Assembly (NCBI GenBank): GCA_033725935.1
Contig: MU867081.1
Location: 372,001 to 436,000, forward strand
Source of the DNA: Cladorrhinum sp. PSN259
Lineage: Eukaryota > Ascomycota > Sordariomycetes > Sordariales > Podosporaceae
Length of the DNA stretch: 64,000 bases
Direction: 5' to 3'
Shown: positions 21,961 to 31,856 of the stretch, in pieces
Layout: every line of letters begins with the position of its first letter
How positions within the stretch are numbered: position 1 is the first letter of the stretch
Notes under the pieces: generated by a model
The model's input: only the letters and a program-made list of their open reading frames with translations
What the model was told of the DNA's origin: nothing
Databases searched by the model: none
Position numbers and translations under genes: made by a program

Positions 21961-24020
21961 ATGGCGACCTCCAATCTGGCCGAGTTCCGCCATTTGCGCA
22001 CAGGAAGCCTCAACATTCCACCCCAGCAGGCCGGCCGCGCAAATCCAATGATGGCTGCTGCTCCGATTCCCGCAGGCCACAGATTCGACGGGTCACGCAG
22101 TCCACCGAGTACGTTTCTTCTGTTCTCGTCTCGTGTGCACACCTCGCCATTGCGATGCGATATCGCAGCCGTTGCACCTTTACCTCCCGGCTTGCCTCGC
22201 TGACAAATTGCTTTTCCTCTTTCTAGACACGGGACATGTCCCATGCAAGTTCTTCCGACAAGGCGCCTGCCAGGCTGGCAACACCTGCCCCTTCAGTCAC
22301 GATTTGAGCAACGCCGCCGAGAATGTGTGCAAATACTTTGCAAAGGTCCGTCGGGAACAAGAGCCCCCAATAGCCCAAGTCTTGGTGGATCCAGGCCATG
22401 TTGTACTGACTGGTTATGTGTGACTGTGTGTAGGGTAACTGCAAGTTTGGTCCGAAATGCGCCAATATCCACGTGTTGCCCGACGGTCGCCGCATCAACT
22501 ACGGAAAGAATGGTGTGACGATAGGAGCTCCTCCTGGGGTTGCTCTCGGGGCTCGTGTGAACCCGACTACTTACCATCAACCAGCCAGCAGCGCTCTGAC
22601 GGACTCGTTCCGCGCCGATTCGGGCGCCCCCTACCCGAACATGGGCCCCTTTTCCCACCAAGAGGAACAATTCAGCCATCAGTTGGGCTTGGAGGGCGGC
22701 GTGCCGACTATCGACACCACCTACTCTTCGAACCCTGCCTCGGCTTACGGCTCACCCCGCAACGAGGATATTAATCGCTTCGGCTTGGGTCTCTCACCAG
22801 CTCAGGGCCTATCGGTGCTCGATGCTCCACTCCCGGCATCGTTTGACAGCAATGGCATCTCGAATGCTGCTCGCTATCCGTTCGGCCCCTGGCCTGCTTC
22901 TGTTCCTTCCAAGTTCGGCCTCGAATCTCCCTCGCCTTCACTTAGAGCCACCAAGATTATGGGCACCTCCGATGCGCTAAAGCTTCTCCATAACTCTGCG
23001 TTTGGCAACAACGAGCACCTCTCGCCCTCAGGGCTCGGTAGCACTGATGCGAATGGGTTTGGCAACAGCCCACCTACTACTGGGTCGGTTAATATTGGCA
23101 CGGGTCTGGGTGATGATGAATACTTTGGGAAAAGAGCTATGCACAGCAGCTCTTCCCGGTTCACCAGAACCAAAATCATGAGCACCAGCATGCCTCGGGT
23201 TGATAGGGACTGGGACGCTGAGTTCTTGTTTGAGGAAGAGTGCGTTCCGGGAATTATTGCTGACGACGTGCTCACCTCGGGAGAGAAGGTGAGAAGAGGA
23301 TCGACGGCCAATTCCGTCCGCATGATTGACAACCAGACCCTGGATGTGATGGCCGAGTCTTGCCCACCTACGATGGTTACCAAGTTTGGAACCCCTGTTC
23401 CGCCTTCCAGCCCTGGACGCTGGGCTGCCCTATGGGGAGGACATGCCAAGAAGGAGGAAGAAGGCGGCAGCTTCCTCGACGCAACCCGGTCTGTTAAGCA
23501 CACGTCGGCATTTGGACACGTTGGAAGCCCACTTCGCAACTCTAGCTTGGCAAGCGCCATGAATAACCTTGACGGAGGCTCTGCTGTCTCTGCCCTGACT
23601 CAGCAACTTCGCGAAACTCAGATCTCAGATAATGGATCCGCCGAATCGAGCCCTCACCTCCGACCGAACGTACCTCGCAATGGAGCCGGTGTTATTGGCC
23701 AATCTCGGGACAAGGAGCGCGGCCTCGAGAGACATATCAGCAGCACCTCGATCGGCTCAAGTGTGAGTGGACGATTCAAGTCTCCCATGGAAGAGGAGGA
23801 TTCCGCGTTTGTCTTTAGCATGGAAGAAGAAGATGACGCCCAGGCGCGGGCCAGGAAGCGGGCTTCTGGTGGGAACCAAGCTCCTGCTGCTGCGAGCCCC
23901 TTGAGTTCGGCTTGGAGCAACAGCTATGCTACCGTTGTTGCCAATAATAGGGGACCGGGTGCCACAAATGGCACTGCTGGGCGAGGAAACGGTGCGGTTG
24001 AGGCTGTAGGAGGAAGATGA
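21961..24020 (+). CDS. two-finger CCCH zinc-finger protein (Lee1-like, RNA-binding)
   Basis: Three exons (21961-22108, 22227-22345, 22434-24020; introns 22109-22226 and 22346-22433) encode 617 residues. Splicing creates two tandem CX7CX5CX3H fingers at about residues 55-95: CKFFRQGACQAGNTCPFSH and CKYFAKGNCKFGPKCANIH; the second intron falls inside the second finger. CCCH fingers of this spacing bind single-stranded RNA; the arrangement resembles the yeast Lee1 type. The remaining ~520 residues are Ser/Gly/Pro-rich and mostly disordered, with an acidic patch reading EEEDSAFVFSMEEEDD near residue 560 and a basic stretch (ARARKRA) after it. A long pyrimidine-rich leader precedes the ATG. The role is probably post-transcriptional regulation; exact function unknown. 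Confidence 0.88.
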
Positions 24021-24274
24021 GATTATACAAAGGTTACCAAAATGGCGACTTGAATGAAGAGGGCAGGCAGAAAACAGAGCGGTTTTTATGCATGGGGACG
24101 GCGTTATATATACATGATGACCTATTTGATGCATTTCAAGAGGTCTAAGCTTCTTCTCGGCTCTCTTCTTTTTTTTTCTTTTCCCTTTGTCTGGATATGT
24201 AAGGTTATAGGAATGGAAATATTCTGGTGGGGTGGGTTTTGATCATTTGCAAACCGGCTTTTTTTTTCTGCTTT

Positions 24275-24293
24275 TCTCTCTCTCTCTCTCTCT
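24275..24293. repeat. (TC)n microsatellite
   Basis: Uninterrupted TC dinucleotides downstream of the CCCH gene, probably in or near its 3' UTR. Confidence 0.9.
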
Positions 24294-25091
24294 TTCTTAC
24301 AAATCCCCTCTCTGTTTTCCTGTCTGCTTGGTGTTGTCTTGCCTCAGAAGAAATTTTTATGAAGAGGAAATAAACGACTTGACGGCTCATGGATATATGC
24401 AAAGGAAAGTATAGGCAAAGCAGCACAGCGTTGGAAGGGAGGTAGGGACAGCACAAGGATGGCAAGGTTTTGGGAAAAGAAAAAGAATATTCATGCTGAA
24501 GTGTTTTTGTTTTTTAATTCTCTTTTTCTGGTGTTACAATATAAAGATGGATGTTTGTTCTTGTTTTGTTGCGAGTAATTTTTTTGGGGCTAATATTAAA
24601 TTAAAATGAATAATGTGGAGGAATCATATTCGACTGTCTGTCTAATGAAGTATTACGAACATTTTGAGAGAGAGCTATTATATATAGTTTGAGTCAGAAT
24701 AGATGAGGGCTTTACTTGAATAACCAACTCTTTTTGCCAGAATTGGATGGATGGATGCATCGTATGTGTAGCTATAGCGTGGTTTGAAGGAACTTGATGA
24801 CTTGCGAAAATCACCATCTCATGTACGGGAATGATGATCCTGTTTAGTTGAACGAGTATGCTTGCTTGTTTACCACATTATCATCATCTATTTACGTGAC
24901 GAATGGTTATGAAGAATCTTCAAACAATTTTTCAATTTTTCAATTTTTTTTTTCAAGGTCTATAATCTTTTCATGAACTTTAATTAACCCCTTCTCACCT
25001 TTCCTTGAGTGAGTGAGTATCCTTCATTATCATCACTTTGATACCTGCTGTACCTGCAGGCACACAAATCACGATTCGATTCTGCATGAAA

Positions 25092-25094
<3 letters not shown>

Positions 25095-25126
<32 letters not shown>

Positions 25127-25128
25127 AA
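25095..25128. repeat. T12A22 tract
   Basis: Twelve T followed by twenty-two A: a self-complementary homopolymer pair that could extrude as a hairpin. Confidence 0.9.
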
Positions 25129-25373
25129 CTCTTCCCTTGCGTCTGTGTGTGTGCTAATGAGCTGATGCCAATAATCTCCCTATATACTAGGCCGTACTTG
25201 ATCGTAAATTATCATGAACGAAAAACATTCCTCTCGGGAAGAAAAAAATAATAGATCTGATAAACTGGCTGGGACTGGGTTGTAGCGGAGTTTTGCATAA
25301 CATATGTACATATATCCAGTAATCCATCCTCTCAGTATAAGTGGTGGGAAATAATCACACTCACAGACACACG

Positions 25374-25392
25374 CACACACACACACACACAC
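25374..25392. repeat. (CA)n microsatellite
   Basis: Nine to ten CA units following ACAGACACACG. Confidence 0.9.
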
Positions 25393-26008
25393 TGAGAAGA
25401 TATTTTGTTAATTTAGCAGCAAGTAAGCAAGCAAAGGCAGGAATCACGCACGTAGAACATGGAACTCTAAACTACCACTTCCTTCAAAAGGTCCCAAATA
25501 CACACAACAACCCACCCACCGGGGTGACTACCATTTTATCTGGGCAAAGGCGATAAGACTGCGCTCACTCCGTATAAAGCCCCAGAGCTTCTCAGAAGCA
25601 TTCATTTTACACTTTACGACTGGAATACGATTACTGCCGGGCTAAAGGAGGCGAGGACAAACAGGGGATCATGAGCCTACCACCAAAGGGATAATGTGCG
25701 GACCAGCCAGTCTGATCTAAATGAAGGTGGTTATTACTGCGGAAATTCTACCGTCCACTGCCCTTGCTTGAAGGGCTTCATCTCTTTGTCTGTATCAGCG
25801 AGTGCTGCCGCTGTAGAGGAGAATTATGTTTTTCTGGTCGTGAATTTTGGTAGCTTTTTATGAAACAGAGTAGAACTATATACCATCGCACCGGTACCTG
25901 TAATTTCTGTGGAATACATGATATGGTACAAGCAGAGAGAGGGAGGAAACAGGGAAACCAAAAAGTGTGTGTGTCTTTTTTTCTTCTCTATCTTGATGAA
26001 AAAAAAAC

Positions 26009-26788
26009 TTAGTGAGCATCGGGCTGAGAGACGATGTACTCGATCGCCTTGTCGACTGTTTTGACACATTATCGTGATTAGTTAACCTGCAACTATTATG
26101 CTGGGAGAATTTTAAAAAAAACTTACCGCTGTGGATGGTGTCGGCGTCCTTATCGGGGATCTCAATGCTGAACTCCTGTTTTTGTATCATTGCGTCAGCA
26201 AAGTTGCCCAGTGACAAGACGTGGCGAGTGAATATATGTATATATACCTCCTCAATGGCCATCACGACCTCCACGGTATCCAAGCTGTCCAGACCGAGAT
26301 CGTTGGCAAAGTGAGCCTTCTCGTTGATCTATAATAGCCACCATCGCAAGCAATCGGTTAGAATTCGCATTTCTCATCTCGTATTCTCGTCGTCATTTGT
26401 CGTGGAGGAAGAAGCAAGCGGTAAATAAAAACTCACGTTGGAAGGGTCGTTGACCTATGATTTAAAATCCAGAGTTAGCATATGGACGCCCTTGCATTCC
26501 TAATAATCCCTCCATTCCAAGCTTCCCAGAGCTCGACCCATTTGCCAAACGCACCTTGTCAAACCCTGAAAGGAGCTGCTTGATGCGCTCGTAGACCTCG
26601 GTCCTGTCGAGACCACCAGCCGAAGCATACCCCCTGACGGAGACCCAGTTGCCGGCGACCTTGGGAACGAAAGAACCAGCCTTGGCTATGCGCATGGCGG
26701 GGGTGGCAGTTATTCTGATCTGGGGAACGGAACGAACGGCCGTCCGCGAGGCGACGGCGGCGGACCGGAGGATGGCAGTGCGGAACAT
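26009..26788 (-). CDS. mitochondrial acyl carrier protein (complex I NDUFAB1 homologue)
   Basis: Five exons: 26788-26555, 26454-26437 (only 18 nt), 26328-26248, 26175-26127 and 26055-26009, all with GT/AG introns, giving 142 residues. Residues 1-53 form a mitochondrial presequence rich in Arg, Ala and Ser (MFRTAILRSAAVASRTAVRS). The carrier domain follows, with the phosphopantetheine Ser in DLGLDSLDTVEVVMAIEEEF and the usual end DKAIEYIVSQPDAH. It carries acyl chains in mitochondrial fatty-acid (lipoate precursor) synthesis, and in ascomycetes is also a subunit of respiratory complex I and supports iron-sulfur assembly through LYR proteins. The next gene upstream on the same strand is another complex I subunit, 415 bases away. 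Confidence 0.96.
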
Positions 26789-27203
26789 TTTGTCTGTGGT
26801 TGGTGGAAAGAAGAGGTCGTCGCGGACGCAATTGGGAGGTGGGAGGGTCGAAAGTTGGTCTGGGGGTGACGACGTTCGGTGGAGGTGGGGAGGCGTGTGG
26901 TTTGGGAAACGGCAGTGATGATAAATTTCTCGCTTGGCGAATGGCAACCGTCGGGATGCCACTAAACTTGGAGCTTTCGGACTGCGGGACAGCTCCAAGC
27001 TTTAACAGGGGTCTGTGCGGATCACGTGATGTCATTGTTGAAGCAGCATATCTCTCTCTTTTCCTTCTTTTCCAAAAACAAAAAGAAGATTGACTTTTTT
27101 AGGACTGTAAGCCATACATATTTACAGGCTCTATCTACTTTTTCAATTGAGCACAGAATTCCCCGAGACCTCCCCCCCCCCCCCCCAAACCGCGGCTCCA
27201 TTT

Positions 27204-28029
27204 TTATCTGTAAGGAGCATCCGCTCTGATAGCAGCAGCCAGCTCGGGTTCCCACTTGTCTCCGTTGGAAAGCAATTTCTCTGTCCAAACTTGTTAGCCT
27301 TCACCTTTGTAAGGAAGATGATAAGAAAACCCACCCTTGTTGTAGAGCAGCTCCTCGCGAGACTCGGTGGCGTACTCGGCGTTGGGAGACTCAACAATGG
27401 CGTCAACGGGGCAGGACTCCTGGCAGAAGCCGCAGTAGATGCACTTGGTCATGTCGATATCGTAACGGGTGGTGCGGCGAGAACCGTCGGCACGCTCCTC
27501 AGCCTCGATGGTGATGGCCTGCGCCGGGCAGACAGCCTCGCACAGCTTGCAAGCAATGCAGCGCTCTTCGCCCGAGGGATACCGTCTCAACGCGTGCTCT
27601 CCACGGAAGCGGGGAGAGATGGGGCCCTGTCATATTGTTGCTCTGTCAACTCCAGTTCCCTGTGCCAAAACCTCATCCCAATTTGTGCCCTTTGAAACCC
27701 TTCTCTTGAAAAGCGTAACGCACCTTCTCGAAGGGATAGTAGATGGTATAGGGTGGCCGGAAGAACTGCTCCATCAAGACGTACATGCCCCGCAGCATCT
27801 CCGTCATCAAAAAATACTTGCCGACCTTGGACATGGTGCTCTCGCTCTCCTGGTCCCATGTCTTGGGTGGCTGCAGGCGAAAGCTCTTGGGCGGCGGGCC
27901 GCTGGGCGTCGCGTATCCTCGTCTCGCGGCTGTGAGGAGCAGCATCTGTTGTGCGGGGGTGATGCGCGCGGCGCGAACCAAGGGTCTGGCGGAGGCCATG
28001 AGGCCGGTCGTGGCAGCTGTGGGAAGCAT
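27204..28029 (-). CDS. complex I 23-kDa iron-sulfur subunit (NDUFS8/TYKY/NuoI)
   Basis: Three exons (28029-27724, 27626-27335, 27280-27204; introns 27627-27723 and 27281-27334) encode 224 residues. The N-terminus is an Arg/Ala-rich mitochondrial presequence. The conserved core starts near YFLMTEMLRGMYVLMEQFF and PPYTIYYPFEKGPISPRFRG, then two 4Fe-4S ferredoxin motifs: CIACKLCEAVCP and CIYCGFCQESCP, carrying clusters N6a and N6b. It passes electrons between the N4/N5 side and N2 in the peripheral arm toward the quinone site. The second intron removes a stretch that otherwise ends the frame; splicing gives the expected NGDKWEPELAAAIRADAPYR end. A poly-C run lies just past the stop (27172-27186). 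All cysteines are present, so I expect an active housekeeping gene. Confidence 0.97.
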
Positions 28030-28507
28030 GTTTGTTGCTGTAATCGTCTGTATCGCTGGACTTGGCGCAACCTCGATTAAAGCTCGCAAGCCACGGGTCG
28101 GTCGATGATGAAAAAGGCAGACCAGAGTTAACTGGTCAGCAGTCAATTGGCCGTCGACCGGTGGAAGATTTCAGTGCTGCACGGCGGCAGGGTGGTGAAG
28201 AGTGGAGAGGGCGGGTTGGGTAATCGGGGCGGGAGGTGAGAGGTTCGAGAGCTTCCCCGGAGTGGCGCTTGACGTCGTCCTCGATCCCTGGAGCTCAAAC
28301 TGGCAGTTTGCATTTTGGGAGTGGGTGGGCGCTCGGGCCAACTTCAGATTACAATTCCCGGGGATTGATTGGTCAACATCCAAAAGGTGGGGCTCGGAGA
28401 GAAACCTCCTTCTCTTTGCCATCCTGCTCTGAGAAAATATTTACTCATTGATCTATCTATATTGCCCCAAAATACGTCGCCACAGATTACAATTTAATAT
28501 TAGCCCG

Positions 28508-30433
28508 TCAATGCTCTGTCCTCGCCCAGGTGGTCCACCAAACTCCGACATTGGCCGCAACGACCAAGTCCAACATCTTCAGCCCTTCATCGTGGATTAT
28601 CAATTTGCCCAACTTTACCTTCTTCCCACTGTGTCCACCACCAGCATGCTCCTTTCCAAGATCCATATCTCCTTCATCATCGCTCCATTCATCGTCACTG
28701 CTCTTTGGCTCTCGATATAACAAGTTGGCAAATTGTTTAGACAACCGACTGGTCCGATTATCCCGCTCGGCATCATTTTTGCGTGCCCCAAAGAAGTCAC
28801 TTTGACTGGGGAGGTTGAAACGCAGCTCACTTACGGGCTTGTTGCCCAAAAGTGCCGATTGCAGTTCGTCTCCCCTCGACCGACCCATGGCCTGCGCATT
28901 CTGGAGGTTTTGCGCCACCTCCTTGGGATCAAATTGGAACTTGGTTGTTGAATCAAGAACATGTCGAAGCTTCAGGGATCTGCCATTCGTGCTGGTACGG
29001 AACTCGCAGCGTCCTTCCCATGGGCTGAGGAATAAGTATCCCTTCGGTCTCAATCCTGGACCCGGATGTGTGATAATCCCACCTTCCTCACCAGAAGCCG
29101 AGTGATTGGACCCAACTGTAGACGTGCTACCTTGCCGAGTATGCAAAGGCTTCGGTGAGCTAATATCTTCTGGCGACTGAGGGCCCTCGGGGCTGCCGTT
29201 ATTCGTGTTCGCCCGTTCTCGTCGGTGAAGTGCCTTTTTGATGCCTGCCTTCCATCCGCCAGCGTATGCCATGACAACCTGCCTGTTGAATCCTTCCTCC
29301 ACGGGCCCCGCTGGAAGATTTCCAATACTGACCGCCCGGTCTTTTGCTCCGGTTTGTACCATCTGGGCGAAAGCTTGGGATTGGGCATCCGCGCTCGCCC
29401 GACTGGGCATTCCCCTGTACTTGGCATATCCCGACGTCTCGATTCGGATATTGAGCTTCTGTGCCCCAAATCCTGCGCCCATGTTGTCTGGATCTAGGGT
29501 TGGATCTGCCTGCTCTGGAGTCGGGATGTTGGTTGCAAACGATATGATCTTGCCGACGTTCACCTGCGACCCGGAAGATGGGTCACGACGGATAACAGTC
29601 AAAGCAAACGTCACAGAAGCAGGGCGCCGTCCTGTCTTTGATGGGGAGTGTACCTGATAGGAATGCATGTGAGAAGATGGGGAGGTGATCTGTGAAGGTT
29701 GTGACTGTGAGGCAAGATGGGTTGGGGTTGATGGTCGACCTTGTGTCTGCAGGTCGGAAGTCATGTATTCGCTCATTGGTCTTGTAGCAGATGGAGAGAG
29801 TGGTACTGTATGTGGAGGAGCAGGTGGTGGTGATCCTGATTGCCGCTTGCCGAACATTGGATTTGACTGATGTCCCCCATCAGCAACATCTTCTACAGGC
29901 GTAGGCTCCTCGACAACGACGGGTACGGAATTCTGAGTGTCGGGTCTGTATGGTTCGTACTGGGGTGGCTTTGGTGGAACCCATAACGGCGCAGGTGGTG
30001 GTGACGCACAGGTGGTCAGAACCTTGGCTGAGGCGGGCAACGGCTTCCTGATAATGGCACCCCTCGCACTTTCACTGCTAGATCGGGACGAGGTGATGGC
30101 ATCCACCCGGGGCCTTGGTGGTAACCTTGGTGGCGGTCCATCCTCTGGATCGTCGAGGTGGATGTAGTAGAGTGAGTTTGCAATATCCTCGGATGTCACA
30201 TTCTTCCTGTGAGGCCTCAGGGTGGAGAGAATAATATCTGTAATGGTGAGTTGGTATAATGTAAGAAATGCATAAGATATCATGAGAGACCTACCCTGCG
30301 TGCCGGGAACTCGAGAGAGATACAGCGTAAGGGATTCCCTGACCTCGGGGTGGTGAGGATATTGCGGGGGATTCGCTGCAATGTAATTGATGGCTGATAA
30401 GGACCTGGCTTCTGTGCGCGGTCCCGCCGCCAT
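28508..30433 (-). CDS. conserved fungal protein of unknown function
   Basis: Two exons (30433-30295 and 30237-28508; intron 30238-30294, GTAGGT...TTACAG) encode 622 residues. The first ~80 residues are helical (SLTLYLSRVPGTQDIILSTLRPHRKNVTSEDIANSLYYIHLD). A long Pro/Ser-rich disordered stretch runs from about 85 to 260. A second globular part (from about residue 270) includes RPASVTFALTVIRRDPSSG, GYLFLSPWEGRCEFRTSTNGRS and LRHVL, and near the C-terminus KVKLGKLIIHDEGLKMLDL followed by VVAANVGVWW. The C-terminal block looks strongly conserved-type, with a charged helix leading into a hydrophobic one, and I believe similar proteins are widespread in filamentous ascomycetes, but I cannot name the family. 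No catalytic motif is visible. Confidence 0.8.
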   Translation of the reverse strand: MAAGPRTEARSLSAINYIAANPPQYPHHPEVRESLTLYLSRVPGTQGRSLMISYAFLTLYQLTITDIILSTLRPHRKNVTSEDIANSLYYIHLDDPEDGPPPRLPPRPRVDAITSSRSSSESARGAIIRKPLPASAKVLTTCASPPPAPLWVPPKPPQYEPYRPDTQNSVPVVVEEPTPVEDVADGGHQSNPMFGKRQSGSPPPAPPHTVPLSPSATRPMSEYMTSDLQTQGRPSTPTHLASQSQPSQITSPSSHMHSYQVHSPSKTGRRPASVTFALTVIRRDPSSGSQVNVGKIISFATNIPTPEQADPTLDPDNMGAGFGAQKLNIRIETSGYAKYRGMPSRASADAQSQAFAQMVQTGAKDRAVSIGNLPAGPVEEGFNRQVVMAYAGGWKAGIKKALHRRERANTNNGSPEGPQSPEDISSPKPLHTRQGSTSTVGSNHSASGEEGGIITHPGPGLRPKGYLFLSPWEGRCEFRTSTNGRSLKLRHVLDSTTKFQFDPKEVAQNLQNAQAMGRSRGDELQSALLGNKPVSELRFNLPSQSDFFGARKNDAERDNRTSRLSKQFANLLYREPKSSDDEWSDDEGDMDLGKEHAGGGHSGKKVKLGKLIIHDEGLKMLDLVVAANVGVWWTTWARTEH

Positions 30434-31856
30434 TCTCTCGTGATTTGCTTGGTGTGGTGGTGCAAGTGCAGGGTGCTCTGTGAATAGGCAAATCGAGGTC
30501 GAACAGAAACAAAAAAAAACCCAACTGATCTGGTTTCAGGAAAGATGTTCGTTGTCGTGCAGTAGCTCCAAAAGGGTGCCAAGGATCGGCGAGTCGGCAG
30601 AGAAGCGGGGCCCGGGTTTTTGTTTTTGGAAGAAGATGAGAGTCAAGATTCGGAATGAACCACGCGCAATCGAGAGATCTTGGGGGGGAAAACAGATTCC
30701 AGAAAGAAGGATAATGAGGCTATTTTTGGCCAGCTCAATTCTTCGGATGAGAAGGGACAATCAAGGCCAATTTCGGAACAGATGGCAACAGTGACGTCGC
30801 CTCAACTGTTTAGGGGGCTGTGTGTGTTGTGTCAAACTCGGAATCTGATGGAACAAAACTGGAAGTCCGTCACGGGTCATCAACTCATTTTAAAAGCTCA
30901 GCTGTCATCCGTTAAACTTTTCAATCCAAACCAAATCTGTACGTCCAATCTGTCATCCCGACGACCTAGCGGTGTCCCTGAGACATCTTTTGCTGCACCC
31001 AGAGGTTGGTGGGGCAGCGAGACGCCGAAAAAATAAAGTTGGGGAACCCCACCTTCCCACTTGAGCTGGAGTGGCTGAGAAGCTCGGACCACACATTCCT
31101 CGTCGCGGCCCAATTTAGGTCTCGAGTGCGCTGAGTTGGGTGCCAAGCCCCCAAAATTACGTGGATCAGCACTTGGCGAGATTCCCGTTCCCGCCATCCA
31201 GAACCATTCAGACCTCACCGAGACTTCTGTTCATGATTGAGGCCTGTCGTGAGATTGCGCTTGCTGTTTTGGAGGAGATGCAACGGAAAGTTCTTCTGGC
31301 TTCAATTCCTTTAGATGCAATTTCATCACACACCTTGCACAAATGAGCGATTTGCAACCACTATTCTCCGACAATCTCTCCTTCGCTCCCTTGCGTTCCT
31401 TGGGGCTTCTTTTTTTATATTTTTATATTTTTATTTTTATTTTTGGCTGATGTTCTCCAATTCGAAGTTTGTCGGCCGAAACACCAACCTCCAGCAATGT
31501 CGTCAGCAATCTCTGGTCTTCTGCTTTCATTCTCATATTCAGGAAAATACATACAGATAAGCAACAAATAACCGTTTGTAAAAAACTAACTACCATAACC
31601 TCATTATTAGAAGGGCCTGCACCCACAGGAACTGAATACAATGCAATGCGTGCCTGTTGCCAGAAAAGAAATGTCTACCTCGCCTTTCGTGTCTAGAGGA
31701 CAAGTTCCTAAAATACTACCTATTCCCAACCGCAATCATTGACCTTTCCAAGACATTGTTCAGCAAAACTTCAAGGGTGCCCGCCAACAAAAACAGAGAA
31801 ACCATGATCCTTGCGCTCGAGAAGAGAGACGAAAACAACCGTCCCACAGAGTCATT
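30434..31856. other. intergenic region, no gene seen
   Basis: Holds the promoter of the preceding minus-strand gene and the 3' flank of the PKS gene. There is an AT-rich simple stretch at 31409-31445 (TATTTTTATATTTTTATTTTT). Short frames have no recognisable content. Confidence 0.55.

Larger units (their letters stand above)
24021..26008. other. intergenic region between convergent genes, simple repeats only
   Basis: Nearly 2 kb between the CCCH gene (+) and mtACP gene (-), likely containing both 3' UTRs. It has a (TC)n run at 24275-24293, a T12A22 palindromic tract at 25095-25128 and a (CA)n run at 25374-25392. No gene seen. Confidence 0.6.
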
